From assembly GCA_020848895.1 (NCBI GenBank), contig JADLHI010000487.1, positions 1 to 40,418 of the forward strand: a stretch of DNA of 40,418 nucleotides, given 5' to 3'. This stretch comes from Hyphomonadaceae bacterium (GTDB taxonomy: Bacteria; Pseudomonadota; Alphaproteobacteria; Caulobacterales; Aquidulcibacteraceae). The notes beneath the pieces are model-generated. The model saw only the letters and a list, made by a program, of their open reading frames with translations. It searched no databases and was not told where the DNA came from. Shown piece after piece: positions 8,031 to 16,396 of the stretch (its first letter is position 1; every line of letters starts with the position of its first letter). A program made the position numbers and the translations under genes.

Positions 8031-8132
8031 CGGCGACAACACGCCATTGCCGTGTGCGCTAAGCGATTGACCGCAGTGGAGCGAGTAGGCCGGTCGCGGA
8101 ATTTTGCGCTACGACGCACGCTGGCCCTTTCC
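8031..8132 (+). repeat. Intergenic repeat, copy 4
   Basis: Fourth copy. Core 8031-8100 has CGGCGAC, GCGCTAAGCG, TTGACCGCAGTGGAGCGAG and AGGCCGGTCGCG; a tail with ACGCACGCTGGCCC follows. It lies upstream of the dehydrogenase gene, between it and the next small genes. Confidence 0.7.
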
Positions 8133-8275
8133 CGCCACCGCGTCGCGCCAGCGCAGCGTCCGCCTCTCACTTGAACATGACACTGCGAGCACCAGCAAAA
8201 TGTGAAGATGGCTGCGAGCATCAGCCGCGCTCAAGGTCTGATGGGGTGGCCGCTGGGTTCTGCTAGAAGGCGTGC

Positions 8276-8464
8276 GTGGCCCGCGAAGTTTTCGTCCTCT
8301 ACGATGGCGCCGTCCTGTGGCATGGCGTCGTCAGCATCGACGGCCGGGGCGCAGTCGCGACTACGCGAGAACTTTTCGAGGAGGCATGGCGCCTAGCTCT
8401 GCAATCAAAGGCCGTCTCTCCTGCGGATGCAGGTTGCGTGCAGTTTCGTTTTTCGTGTCCTTGA
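8276..8464 (+). CDS. Possible small hypothetical protein
   Basis: A 62-residue frame starting with GTG. Its amino acid pattern looks protein-like ([18 protein letters not shown], then [11 protein letters not shown] and VQFRF), unlike the arginine-rich shadow frames around it. It ends 19 bases before the yjdM start, so the two could be co-transcribed. No family recognised and no strong ribosome site, so it may be spurious. Confidence 0.4.
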   Translation: MAREVFVLYDGAVLWHGVVSIDGRGAVATTRELFEEAWRLALQSKAVSPADAGCVQFRFSCP

Positions 8465-8483
8465 AGAGGTACTCTCGCATCAA

Positions 8484-8822
8484 ATGAGCAATCTTCCGCT
8501 CTGTCCCAAATGCCATTCTTCCTTGGCCTATGAAGACGGGCCACTCCTTGTGTGCCCGGAGTGTGCGCACGAATGGTCGCCTGCGGCCGAGGCTGCCGAA
8601 GAGCCGTCCGGTGGTGTACGCGACGCCAATGGCAACGTTCTGCAGGATGGCGACACGGTCACGGTGACTAAGGACCTGAAGGTTAGGGGGTCATCGCAAG
8701 TCGTGAAGGTGGGCACGAAAGTGAAGAATATTCGGTTGGTCGGCGGGGACCACGATATCGACTGTCGCATCGACGGCATTGGAGCGATGAAATTGAAGTC
8801 GGAGTTTGTGAGAAAGGTCTAA
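8484..8822 (+). CDS. yjdM: YjdM/PhnA family zinc-ribbon protein
   Basis: A 112-residue protein with an N-terminal zinc ribbon (C7-x2-C10 and C24-x2-C27) and the C-terminal PhnA domain ([16 protein letters not shown], then [10 protein letters not shown] and FVRKV). This is the small protein formerly called PhnA; its exact function is unknown, although some relatives have been tied to phosphonate compounds. I use the ATG at 8484, which begins directly before the ribbon; an upstream in-frame ATG at 8427 would add 19 non-conserved residues. Its stop overlaps by 4 bases the end of a convergent small gene. Confidence 0.9.
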   Translation: MSNLPLCPKCHSSLAYEDGPLLVCPECAHEWSPAAEAAEEPSGGVRDANGNVLQDGDTVTVTKDLKVRGSSQVVKVGTKVKNIRLVGGDHDIDCRIDGIGAMKLKSEFVRKV

Positions 8823-9019
8823 GCGGGTTTCGCCTCTTGGGTCGCCAGACGAAAGTGCGCGCTGTTTGCGAATTCGTCCTGGTAGAGGAATCGCCGTCGT
8901 CGTGATCCGTCCAGGCTCTCTAGTTCAACGACATCGCGCCAATAGTCGGCGACACGCCAGCGCGCGGTTTGGTCTGCGTGCTCTACTAAGAGGTCGCCGG
9001 TTTGCAGCCGCGCGATCAA
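8819..9019 (-). CDS. Small hypothetical protein after pckG
   Basis: A 66-residue frame beginning with TTG two bases after the pckG stop. The sequence reads like a folded domain ([30 protein letters not shown], then [11 protein letters not shown]), mostly beta strands with no membrane segment. If real, it is translated by re-initiation after PEP carboxykinase. It ends convergently with yjdM, overlapping 4 bases. The start codon is weak and no family is recognised, so it is a tentative gene. Confidence 0.45.
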   Translation of the reverse strand: MIARLQTGDLLVEHADQTARWRVADYWRDVVELESLDGSRRRRFLYQDEFANSAHFRLATQEAKPA

Positions 9020-9021
9020 TG

Positions 9022-10848
9022 CTAAAGCGCGTCCAGCCGCAGCTTCAGTGCATGAAGCTGGCCTTGCAGCTGAGATGGAAGCCGGTCGCCGTAGCGCGCG
9101 TAGTGTTCAACAATGCGTGGATATTCGTCCTTCCACTGGTCCCCGTTCACCGAGAGTAACGCGTTGAGATCGCTCTCGGCGATCGGCAAGTCTGAGAGAT
9201 CGAGCGCTTGGGAAGCGGGGACACGGCCGATCGCTGTGTCCTGCGCTTCCCCGCTCCCCCTCAAGCGATCCACGATCCACGCAAGCACGCGGATGTTGTC
9301 GCCGAAGCCAGGCCAAAGGAATTTGCCGTTCGCGCCTTTGCGGAACCAGTTCACATAGAAGATTTGTGGCAGCTTGGATTTGTCCGCTGCGCGCGCACCG
9401 AGTTTGAGCCAGTGCGCGAAATAATCGCCCATATTGTATCCGCAGAACGGCAGCATCGCGAACGGATCACGGCGCACTTCACCGACCTTGTTCTCGGCAG
9501 CGGCCGTGCCCTCGGAGGCCACGTTCGAGGCGAGGAAGACGCCATGCTCCCAATCGAACGCTTCGGTGACGAGCGGCGCTGTCGTGGCGCGGCGGCCGCC
9601 GAAGAGGATGGCCGAGATCGGCACGCCGGCTGGGTCTTCCCATTCGGGCGCGATGGCGGGGCATTGCGCGGCCGGGCAGGCAAAACGCGCATTGGGATGG
9701 GCGGCTGGTTCTCCCAGATCAGGCGACCACGCGCGTCCCTTCCAGTCGGTCAGCTTGGTCGGCGGCGCGTCGGTCAAACCCTCCCACCAGACATCGCCAT
9801 CTTCGGTGAGCGCGGTGTTGGTGAAGATGGTGTTGGCGCGCATGGCGGCCATGGCGTTGGCGTTGGTTTTCACGCTTGTGCCTGGCGCCACGCCGAAAAA
9901 GCCGGCTTCCGGATTGATGGCGTAGAGGCGCCCGTCGGCGCCGAAGCGCATCCAGCAAATGTCGTCGCCAATGGTCTCCGCTTTCCAGCCCGGCAGCGTG
10001 GGCTGAAGCATGGCGAGATTGGTCTTGCCGCACGCGCTTGGAAATGCGGCGGCGACATAGTGCACCTCGTTGCGGGGCGAGGTGAGTTTCAAGATCAGCA
10101 TGTGCTCGGCGAGCCAGCCGTCGTCGCGCGCCATCACAGAAGCAATGCGCAGCGCGTAGCATTTCTTGCCGAGCAGTGCGTTGCCGCCATAGCCTGAACC
10201 ATATGACCAGATCTCCCGCGTTTCCGGGAAGTGGACGATGTACTTGTCGTCATTGCAGGGCCAGGCGACATCTTGCTGCCACGGCCAGAGCGGCGCGCCG
10301 ACGGAGTGGACGGCTGGCACGAAGAAGCCGTCTTTGCCAAGGGAGTCGAGCGCGGCCTTGCCCATGCGCGTCATGATCCGCATCGACAGAACGACATAGG
10401 GACTGTCGGTAATTTCGACGCCGAGTGCAGAGATGGGCGAGCCGATCGGCCCCATCGAGAACGGCACGACATACATTGTGCGCCCGCGCATCGCGCCACG
10501 GAATTTCTCCGCCAGCGTCGCGCGCATTTCGGCAGGCGCGATCCAATTGTTGGTGGGGCCGGCGTCGATCTCATTTTCCGAACAGATGAACGTGCGGCTT
10601 TCGACGCGCGCCACATCGCGTGGGTCGGACGCAGCCCAGAAGGAATTGGGGCGCTTGGCGGGGTCGAGCTGCTTTAGCGTTCCGGCCTCGACCAGTTGTT
10701 TGGTCAGCGCCTCCCATTCCGCTTCAGATCCATCGCACCAATAGACCCGGTCCGGCTTGGTCAGCGCGGCGATCTCCTCGACCCAGGCGAGCAGGCGTTG
10801 GTGACGCGTGGGCGGCGGAGTGGTTGCGGAAGCAAGGGTGTCGGGCAC
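9022..10848 (-). CDS. pckG: Phosphoenolpyruvate carboxykinase (GTP)
   Basis: Converts oxaloacetate and GTP to phosphoenolpyruvate, GDP and CO2, the entry step of gluconeogenesis, in the cytoplasm. At 608 residues it has the length of the GTP class rather than the ATP class. The P-loop FPSACGKTN is at 269-277 and includes the reactive Cys273 typical of this class. [17 protein letters not shown] at about 214-230 carries substrate- and metal-binding residues. The GTG at 10848 is used, with GGGGAT about nine bases upstream. Long open frames on the opposite strand are high-GC shadows. It is divergent from the XRE/sulP operon and shares a 190-base regulatory gap with it. Confidence 0.96.
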   Translation of the reverse strand: MPDTLASATTPPPTRHQRLLAWVEEIAALTKPDRVYWCDGSEAEWEALTKQLVEAGTLKQLDPAKRPNSFWAASDPRDVARVESRTFICSENEIDAGPTNNWIAPAEMRATLAEKFRGAMRGRTMYVVPFSMGPIGSPISALGVEITDSPYVVLSMRIMTRMGKAALDSLGKDGFFVPAVHSVGAPLWPWQQDVAWPCNDDKYIVHFPETREIWSYGSGYGGNALLGKKCYALRIASVMARDDGWLAEHMLILKLTSPRNEVHYVAAAFPSACGKTNLAMLQPTLPGWKAETIGDDICWMRFGADGRLYAINPEAGFFGVAPGTSVKTNANAMAAMRANTIFTNTALTEDGDVWWEGLTDAPPTKLTDWKGRAWSPDLGEPAAHPNARFACPAAQCPAIAPEWEDPAGVPISAILFGGRRATTAPLVTEAFDWEHGVFLASNVASEGTAAAENKVGEVRRDPFAMLPFCGYNMGDYFAHWLKLGARAADKSKLPQIFYVNWFRKGANGKFLWPGFGDNIRVLAWIVDRLRGSGEAQDTAIGRVPASQALDLSDLPIAESDLNALLSVNGDQWKDEYPRIVEHYARYGDRLPSQLQGQLHALKLRLDAL

Positions 10849-10950
10849 GGGCAGTCATCCCCAATGACGCCGCCAGACCCGCCGTTCCCGGGCCGATCCG
10901 GCGTTCAAAGATCAACGAATGCGCTCGCCATTAGCGGTCGAACCATCGTT

Positions 10951-10979
10951 TTGCAACGGCTATATATCAATAGTACTAT
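10951..10979 (+). promoter_or_regulatory. Predicted promoter of the XRE-sulP operon
   Basis: TTGCAA (10951-10956) and TACTAT (10974-10979) stand 17 bases apart, a good vegetative sigma-factor fit, giving a start near 10986 and a leader of about 50 bases. Its spacer contains CTATATATCAA (10960-10970), which matches the element of the sulfide promoters in 9 of 11 positions; that may be chance in an AT-rich promoter. Confidence 0.5.
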
Positions 10980-11013
10980 CAGAAGAGCCAGAAACACAAT
11001 TATTGACATCGAT

Positions 11014-11039
11014 ATTGATGTGTGAAACATCAATTCACA
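11014..11039 (+). promoter_or_regulatory. Nested inverted repeats just before the XRE gene
   Basis: ATTGATGT (11014-11021) and ACATCAAT (11027-11034) form a perfect 8-bp inverted repeat with a 5-base spacer. It overlaps a second pair, TGTGAA (11021-11026) and TTCACA (11034-11039). The repeat ends at the start codon of the XRE regulator. This suits an autoregulatory operator or a leader hairpin that hides the start; no Shine-Dalgarno sequence is visible here. Confidence 0.6.
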
Positions 11040-11365
11040 TGCTCACGTCCGCACAGCTTCGCGCCGCTCGCGCCCTTCTGGGCATTGATCAACGCACTCT
11101 GGCGGACTGGTCAGGGGTTTCGTTGCCGACGATCCAAAGGATGGAGGCAAGCGACGGCTTCGTGCGGGGCGTCGTCGATACGCTGACAAAGGTTGTCGCG
11201 GCGCTGGAATTGGCTGGCGTCGAACTCATTGGCGAGAACAACGTCAGCACTGGCGGCGGACGCGGCGTGCGCTTGCGCGAGCCTGCGACCCAGCTCGGAC
11301 GCGAGCCCAAGACTCGCGCGAGCGACCTCGGCGCCAAGCGTAAGGGTTCGCAACTTCCTGCCTGA
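11039..11365 (+). CDS. XRE-family helix-turn-helix regulator
   Basis: A 108-residue protein with an N-terminal Cro/C1-type HTH (residues about 2-55): QLRAARALLGIDQRTLADWSG forms the first helices, then VSLPTIQRMEASDG is the recognition helix region. The second half is short and polar, with no ligand domain. The start is the ATG at 11039 at the edge of an inverted repeat; a longer frame upstream has poor composition. It lies 11 bases before sulP and probably controls that operon, likely binding the nested repeats at 11014-11039. The inducer is unknown. Confidence 0.82.
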   Translation: MLTSAQLRAARALLGIDQRTLADWSGVSLPTIQRMEASDGFVRGVVDTLTKVVAALELAGVELIGENNVSTGGGRGVRLREPATQLGREPKTRASDLGAKRKGSQLPA

Positions 11366-11376
11366 AGATCACGTGC

Positions 11377-13098
11377 ATGACCATCGAGACCACCGCGCCC
11401 GCCAAGCCAGCCTCATTCAACTGGCGCCTCTATGTGCCCAAATCGATCACGGTGATCGCGCAAGAGGGCTACCGCTTTGCTGACTTCCGCGCCGATGCGC
11501 TGGCCGGCCTAACCGTCGCCATCGTGGCTTTGCCGCTCGCCATGGCGATCGCTATCGCCTCGGGCACGACGCCGGACAAAGGATTGATCACGGCGGTGAT
11601 CGCCGGTTTCCTGATCTCAGCTCTTGGCGGCTCGCGCTTTCAAATCGGCGGCCCGACCGGCGCTTTCATCGTGGTCGTGTACGGCGTCATCCAGCAGCAC
11701 GGCTTCGATGGACTGGTGCTCGCCACCATCATGGCTGGACTGTTGCTGCTCTTGGCGGGGCTGCTGCGCTTCGGCGATTGGATCAAATATATTCCCGAAC
11801 CTGTTGTGACGGGCTTTACCGCCGGCATTGCGGTCATCATTTTCACCAGCCAGCTGCGCGACCTGTTCGGTCTGCGCATGGACAACGTACCGGCTGAATT
11901 TGTCGCAAAACTCGAAGCCTTCTGGGTCGCGCGCGACACGCTGGCGCTTCCGGCCCTGGCGGTCGCGCTTGGGGCGTTGGCGACGATTGTGCTCTTACGT
12001 AAATACGCGCCGAAGCTGCCGGGCTTTTTGATCGCTGTCGGCGGCGCGGCGGCGGCTGTCACCTTGTTCAATTTGCCGGTTGAAACCATTGGCTCGCGCT
12101 TCGGCGGCGTGCCATCGACCTTGCCCACGCCGGTCATCCCGACCGTCACATGGGAGCGCGTGCGCGAACTGTTTCAGCCGGCCTTCACCATCGCTTTCTT
12201 GGCGGGTGTCGAAAGCCTACTTTCCGCAATGGTCGCGGACGGCATGACTGGGCGGCGTCACCGCTCGAATTGCGAACTCGTGGCCCAAGGCGTCGCCAAT
12301 ATTGCGTCCGGTCTTTTCGGCGGCATTTCCGCAACGGGCGCGATCGCACGCACCGCCACAAACATCCGCGCCGGCGCGAAGACGCCCATCGCCGGCATGA
12401 TGCATGCGCTGTTCATTCTTGCGAGCATGCTCGCGCTAGGTCCGCTCATGGCCTATGTGCCGCTCGCCAGTTTGGCCGCCGTGCTGGTCATCGTCGCGTG
12501 GAACATGAGCGAGCACGAGCGGTTCCGTCACTTGCTGGGCGGCCCCGTCGGCGATCGTGTGGTGCTGCTGGCGACATTCGGCTTGACGGTGCTGGTCGAC
12601 CTCACGGTCGCGACCGAAGTCGGCATCGTGCTTGCGGCCATCATCTTCATGCACCGGATGGCCGAGGCGACGGCGATTCAGAAGGGCGTTTCGCTCATCG
12701 AGAAGGATCGCGACGATTTCAGCGATCCGGCGCGCACCTCCTACCAGGCGCGCCGGGAATTGCCCAAGGGTGTGGAGATGTTCGAGCTGCGCGGGGCCTT
12801 ATTCTTCGGCGCCGCCAGCCGCCTCAACGATGCGCTGGAAGCGGCATTTCCGCCGCCAAAGGTTTTTATCCTGCGCTTCGACGCCGTGCCAATGGTGGAT
12901 GTGTCAGGCGTTGGCGCGCTCAGCCGTTTCCTGAAGCGCTGCGCGGGTCACGACACCAAAGTTATCATCAGCGAACTCAACGCTACATCGCGCGCCGTGT
13001 TGGAGCGGATGGGCGTATTGGCCATGAGCAATGTCGAAGCCGTGACGGGATATGCCGATGCGATTGCGCGTGCCGAAGCGCTATTGGAGCAAGCCTAG
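11377..13098 (+). CDS. SulP-family anion transporter with STAS domain
   Basis: A 573-residue inner-membrane carrier of the SLC26/SulP family. About 12-14 hydrophobic segments fill residues 35-430, including the family pattern GLTVAIVALPLAMAIAIASG and GGSRFQIGGPTGAF. A cytoplasmic STAS domain follows at about 460-565 (FELRGALFFGAASRL, then ILRFDAVPMVDVSGVGAL). Family members move sulfate, bicarbonate or other anions; the substrate here cannot be read. It is second in the XRE / sulP / spermidine-synthase-like / DUF983 operon. Sulfate uptake would fit the sulfur genes further right but is unproven. Confidence 0.93.
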   Translation: MTIETTAPAKPASFNWRLYVPKSITVIAQEGYRFADFRADALAGLTVAIVALPLAMAIAIASGTTPDKGLITAVIAGFLISALGGSRFQIGGPTGAFIVVVYGVIQQHGFDGLVLATIMAGLLLLLAGLLRFGDWIKYIPEPVVTGFTAGIAVIIFTSQLRDLFGLRMDNVPAEFVAKLEAFWVARDTLALPALAVALGALATIVLLRKYAPKLPGFLIAVGGAAAAVTLFNLPVETIGSRFGGVPSTLPTPVIPTVTWERVRELFQPAFTIAFLAGVESLLSAMVADGMTGRRHRSNCELVAQGVANIASGLFGGISATGAIARTATNIRAGAKTPIAGMMHALFILASMLALGPLMAYVPLASLAAVLVIVAWNMSEHERFRHLLGGPVGDRVVLLATFGLTVLVDLTVATEVGIVLAAIIFMHRMAEATAIQKGVSLIEKDRDDFSDPARTSYQARRELPKGVEMFELRGALFFGAASRLNDALEAAFPPPKVFILRFDAVPMVDVSGVGALSRFLKRCAGHDTKVIISELNATSRAVLERMGVLAMSNVEAVTGYADAIARAEALLEQA

Positions 13099-13860
13099 GT
13101 GACGCGCGAACTCGCTCGGCGTGACGGCCTGTTCGGGCCGATCCGCGTTCTTGAGCGCAAGAGCGATGGTGCGCGCCTCTACTGCATCAACGGTAGTGTT
13201 CAAACCTTGATGCTTCCGGAGGGCGTTAGCGCCTTCGGCTATGTGCACGCGGCCAAACTCCTCGCGGGCGATGCGCGTGATGTTCTGATGATCGGCGGAG
13301 GTGGGGGAAGCCTTGCTACCATGCTCGCACGACGCGGCGCCCGCGTCACCGTTCTCGATATCGAGCCGGCCGCCGAAGAGATCGCGCGCGAATACTTTGG
13401 CCTGCCCGACGGCGTGCATTGGCTGACGACAGAGCCGATGGCGTTCATCGAGAATTATTGCGGCGTGTTCGACGCCATCATCATCGATGCGTGCGATTCC
13501 GAGGGGCTGGTGAGCCCGTTCAACAAACCCAACGTAATCGCCAATATCCTCCGAAAGGCTTGTCCGGCCGGCTCTCTGATCGTCAATGTCGTTGGCGAGG
13601 ACGGCGCGCCGTCTTGGGGTGGATGGATGGCGGCGAAACTGGCCTCCATTGGCTTGAGCGTGTGCCTCTATCGATCTGAGAAGGGCTGGGAGGGCAACGA
13701 AGTCCTTCACGTCCGCGCAGAGGGACCGACTGACCAATTGGCGGTCACCGATATAGGTTCGCGTCCACCCGAAGCACGCACTTACCTCTTGTCGCTTCGT
13801 CCTCATGTCTCCGGTCGCGGTCGCTTACTGTCGAAAGGAAACGGCAATGCGAAAGCCTGA
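13099..13860 (+). CDS. Spermidine-synthase-like SAM/decarboxylated-SAM binding protein
   Basis: A 253-residue Rossmann-fold protein. The glycine-rich loop VLMIGGGGGSLATML (about 63-77), the acidic end of strand two (VTVLDIEP) and the strand-four motif FDAIIIDACDSEG are the spermidine-synthase pattern, with the paired Asp of D-x-x-D kept. The N-terminal domain is short, so the aminopropyl acceptor is uncertain and a methyltransferase role is possible. It starts with GTG immediately after the sulP stop, with GGAG about ten bases upstream inside sulP, so translation is probably coupled. Confidence 0.75.
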   Translation: MTRELARRDGLFGPIRVLERKSDGARLYCINGSVQTLMLPEGVSAFGYVHAAKLLAGDARDVLMIGGGGGSLATMLARRGARVTVLDIEPAAEEIAREYFGLPDGVHWLTTEPMAFIENYCGVFDAIIIDACDSEGLVSPFNKPNVIANILRKACPAGSLIVNVVGEDGAPSWGGWMAAKLASIGLSVCLYRSEKGWEGNEVLHVRAEGPTDQLAVTDIGSRPPEARTYLLSLRPHVSGRGRLLSKGNGNAKA

Positions 13861-14200
13861 GCGTCGTCTAGGACTGGCTCTGCAGCGTGGTTTGCGAGGC
13901 CGCTGCGCCGCTTGCGGAAAAGGGCGTCTGCTGAGGAGTTACCTCACGCCGAATGCGGAGTGCAGCGAGTGCGGAGAAGATCTCTCACGGTATCAAGCAG
14001 CCGATTTTGCGCCCTACATCGTGACGTTTCTTGTCGGGTTGGTTTTTACCCCGCTGGCGCTCGTGCTGACCGCGAACGGCGCAAGCGACTTCACTCTTCC
14101 GATTGTTCTGCTCGCGGCAGTGGTCTCCGCCGTGTTGCTTTTGCCGCCGATCAAGGGCGCCGCACTCGCACTGCTCTGGGCTGTGAACGAGACGAATTGA
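13847..14200 (+). CDS. DUF983 family membrane protein (first copy)
   Basis: A 117-residue protein with an N-terminal zinc ribbon (C20-x2-C23, C39-x2-C42) followed by two transmembrane segments (about 57-78 and 86-108). DUF983 proteins are typical of Alphaproteobacteria and often lie near cytochrome oxidase assembly genes, but their role is not established. The ATG at 13847 follows GAAAGGAAA at good spacing and overlaps the previous gene by 14 bases. A second DUF983 gene lies at 16985-17353, sharing the RYQ/QYQ-ADF-AY/PY block. Confidence 0.88.
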   Translation: MRKPERRLGLALQRGLRGRCAACGKGRLLRSYLTPNAECSECGEDLSRYQAADFAPYIVTFLVGLVFTPLALVLTANGASDFTLPIVLLAAVVSAVLLLPPIKGAALALLWAVNETN

Positions 14201-14771
14201 ACATCGCCGAATCGCGGCCTTGAAGCCTGCAGTACATACCGACAGGGGGCCGAGCGGTCGTAGGTGAACGCACCGAACGTCCGAGTTTGAAGGCGACCCG
14301 CGGCCCGACGCCGGATTTCTTTCTGAGCGCCCCGCTGACACGCTGTCTGGAGTGCGCCCTAAAGAAGACACCCGCCATGCAGCGTTCAACGTCATCCTTC
14401 GGCGATTTCGTACCGGTGCCGGTTAACGGCGCGAATGTCTGTTATGCGGCGCATAAACGCCAATGACTGCTTCTGGGATTGAGCAACCTGATGCGTGCCG
14501 GGATCTAGCGTTTCAGTCTGGACAGAGGACGGACGCTTGCGCGCATTCGAAACTCGCGCACAGTGTTGAGCGCGGCCTTAGAGAATGCATCGGACCGGGG
14601 CTCCGGCGTGACGCGCTCCGAACCTCGGCTTCGTCACCAAGTTGGCCAGGGTCCGAATTCGCGCTTCGGCTCAAGGGTTTTCGGGTGCACCTCGCCTGAA
14701 CGATGGGAGAGCGCTGGCCAACTTGGGCGGGCGATTGTAGTTTCGAACGCTGGCGTGCGTGAGGACCGATA
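14201..14771. other. Long gene-free stretch before the EACC1-like/peptidase pair
   Basis: 570 bases with no convincing gene; the small frames here have shadow-like composition. It contains the 13-bp inverted repeat at 14637-14726, and around 14440-14480 a segment (CCAATGACTGCTTCTGGGATTGAG-like, over 20 bases long) that faintly recalls the middle block of the intergenic repeats. The promoter of the following pair must lie here but is not obvious. Confidence 0.45.
14637..14726. repeat. 13-bp perfect inverted repeat, 64-base spacer
   Basis: CCAAGTTGGCCAG at 14637-14649 is exactly complementary to CTGGCCAACTTGG at 14714-14726. The right arm ends 45 bases before the start of the EACC1-like gene. 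It could be a dimeric regulator site with looping, the stem of a structured leader RNA, or a mobile-element remnant; the sequence does not decide between these. Confidence 0.6.
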
Positions 14772-15104
14772 ATGGCAGAGAACAATTTCGCGGTGCTGTC
14801 GTTGAAGCCGGACGATGTGGCGAGCGCCGTGGAGTTTTTGACGGAACTCGGGTTCAAGAGCGCGCAGGGCGGAGCTACGCGCCGCTTCGGCGGCGGTCCA
14901 GAGGTGATTGAGCTCATTGTCGATCTGGCGGGTGATGGATTTTCAGTCTTTGCCGGCGCGATCGCCGCCTACACGTTTTGCAAAAGCAACCGGACGGTGC
15001 GTGTAAACGGGATGGAGATTCGGGGCATGTCCGCGAAAGAGGTCGTGGCTATTCTAGAATCCCAGAAGACCGACGACGCTGAAGATGCCGCCGGTCCCCA
15101 ATAA
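14772..15104 (+). CDS. Small protein resembling EACC1 (effector-associated constant component)
   Basis: A 110-residue protein. The order of elements is a short N-terminal ferredoxin-like or helical part (VASAVEFLTELGF), then a hydrophobic helix (VDLAGDGFSVFAGAIAAY), a beta hairpin RTVRVNGMEIRG, and a closing helix SAKEVVAILESQ. This order recalls EACC1, a small protein described next to peptidase effectors in bacterial conflict systems, where a hydrophobic helix precedes a strand pair with a central DG/NG turn. The match is by eye and could be wrong. The gene overlaps the start of the HExxH peptidase gene by 20 bases, so the two are surely co-expressed. I saw no clear ribosome site upstream. 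Confidence 0.5.
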   Translation: MAENNFAVLSLKPDDVASAVEFLTELGFKSAQGGATRRFGGGPEVIELIVDLAGDGFSVFAGAIAAYTFCKSNRTVRVNGMEIRGMSAKEVVAILESQKTDDAEDAAGPQ

Positions 15105-16263
15105 TCTCCAGCGCATTCGGCCCATCCCTGACTGGGCCAAATCCATCCCGCAAGAAATCATGACTTCACCCTTTCACCTGGTACGCGGTTGCGAGGTTGA
15201 ATGGGTCAACTCGCTGCGGTTTTCGACGCAATGCGAATTCTCGGGGCAGCGCCGCCAGATCGTACTGGACTGGTCTCAGGTCGAAACCATCCTCCGCGTC
15301 TTCAAGATTAAACGCCACTACGGATTCGATAGAGAGTACACAAACGTTGATCGCATAGCAGTGCAGCTGTGGAAGATACTTTCATGGCAGCACGCCGCAA
15401 ACGGCGATTGGATCCTCTCGGAGTTCTTCTTCAAGCGCTATGACTTAAGCCGCGAGAAAATTGGCGGTGACCAAACTTTTCCTGTCGAGCCGGGGTGCAG
15501 CGAAGACGATAAGGCGCTGGTAAAGTTCATTTGTCATTTTCTCATTGCACACGAAATGGCGCACATTTGGCTGCATGAGAGTGATGACGCCGGGACGCGG
15601 ATGGGACGTGCGCTGTCACATCTTGATAAGATTATGCACGCGGGCGCAGACGCCCAGGAAATTATGCAGCAAGTCTGCTTCGGCGCTCGCGGTCAGCCCG
15701 AATCCGGACGGCGTCTTGGCGTAAAGGACTTGGTGGAGCATCGGCCCGACTTGGCCGAAGAGCTGATGGCCGACAACATGGCGCATTGGTGCACCTGTTC
15801 GCTCGGACGTTATGGGCTGGATGAGACCACGCGCGGTCATCTCGTGGGCGCAGTCGTCGGCGTGGAGGCCGCGTTCGGAATGTTGAGGGACCTTCGGCGG
15901 CCCGACCTCGACGACAGCGCGCGTAGAATGATCGAAGTCTACGCGGATTGGAGACTGCGCGCCACGTGCGGCGTGCGTGCTGCAGCGATTGAAGAGGTGT
16001 TGCGGCTTGTGCCGTTGTGGGTGATCAATCGGTTTTGGTTTGCGTTCGCGCCCATGTTCTGGATGCCAACGCCGAACTCGGACATTTTTATCGAGGCATA
16101 TCTCGCCAGCTATCGTGAGCTTGAGCATACCGCCGGGGTCATAGTCGGCTCCACATATTTCCTGAGCTCGGTCATGGCCACAGAAGACGAGCTCGAAGCG
16201 GCGTTAAAGGATGTACCTGTCGACCAGCGTATCGACCATCGCAGGCGGTTGCGCGAGGTCTGA
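15085..16263 (+). CDS. HExxH zinc metallopeptidase-like protein
   Basis: A 392-residue protein, predicted soluble. The zinc-binding helix HEMAH is at 156-160, in the hydrophobic setting typical of zincins (FLIAHEMAHIWLHE). About 65 residues later ELMAD (226-230) gives a likely third ligand, the ExxAD pattern of gluzincin-like peptidases. The N-terminal 130 residues and the long C-terminal part match no family I can name. Relatives of this general layout include housekeeping proteases and defence or toxin peptidases. It starts inside the EACC1-like gene and is followed by a good terminator, so the pair is a self-contained unit. A defence or self-killing role is inference. Confidence 0.7.
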   Translation: MPPVPNNLQRIRPIPDWAKSIPQEIMTSPFHLVRGCEVEWVNSLRFSTQCEFSGQRRQIVLDWSQVETILRVFKIKRHYGFDREYTNVDRIAVQLWKILSWQHAANGDWILSEFFFKRYDLSREKIGGDQTFPVEPGCSEDDKALVKFICHFLIAHEMAHIWLHESDDAGTRMGRALSHLDKIMHAGADAQEIMQQVCFGARGQPESGRRLGVKDLVEHRPDLAEELMADNMAHWCTCSLGRYGLDETTRGHLVGAVVGVEAAFGMLRDLRRPDLDDSARRMIEVYADWRLRATCGVRAAAIEEVLRLVPLWVINRFWFAFAPMFWMPTPNSDIFIEAYLASYRELEHTAGVIVGSTYFLSSVMATEDELEAALKDVPVDQRIDHRRRLREV

Positions 16264-16396
16264 CGTTTGACTTTACAATCTTCGTCGCCGCGCGCGTAGC
16301 GGCGCAGGCATGATCGATGCCGTCCGAGGAGTAGGTGAAGCTCACGTCAAGCGCCTTCACCATTTCAATAAGACTGCTCGTAGTCCTCCTATCGCA

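Noticed and set aside
9208..10197. Long open frame (329 codons) on the plus strand inside pckG
   Set aside because: It is exactly antisense to a well-conserved enzyme, is rich in Arg/Gly/His, has no ribosome site and no recognisable domain; typical of high-GC shadow frames.
12150..13124. Plus-strand frame of 324 codons overlapping sulP
   Set aside because: Composition is extremely Arg/His rich and the overlapping frame codes the STAS domain and membrane helices of SulP.
14463..14699. Small frame of 78 codons in the gap before the EACC1-like gene
   Set aside because: No ribosome site, mixed low-quality composition, and one arm of the inverted repeat lies inside it; more likely non-coding.
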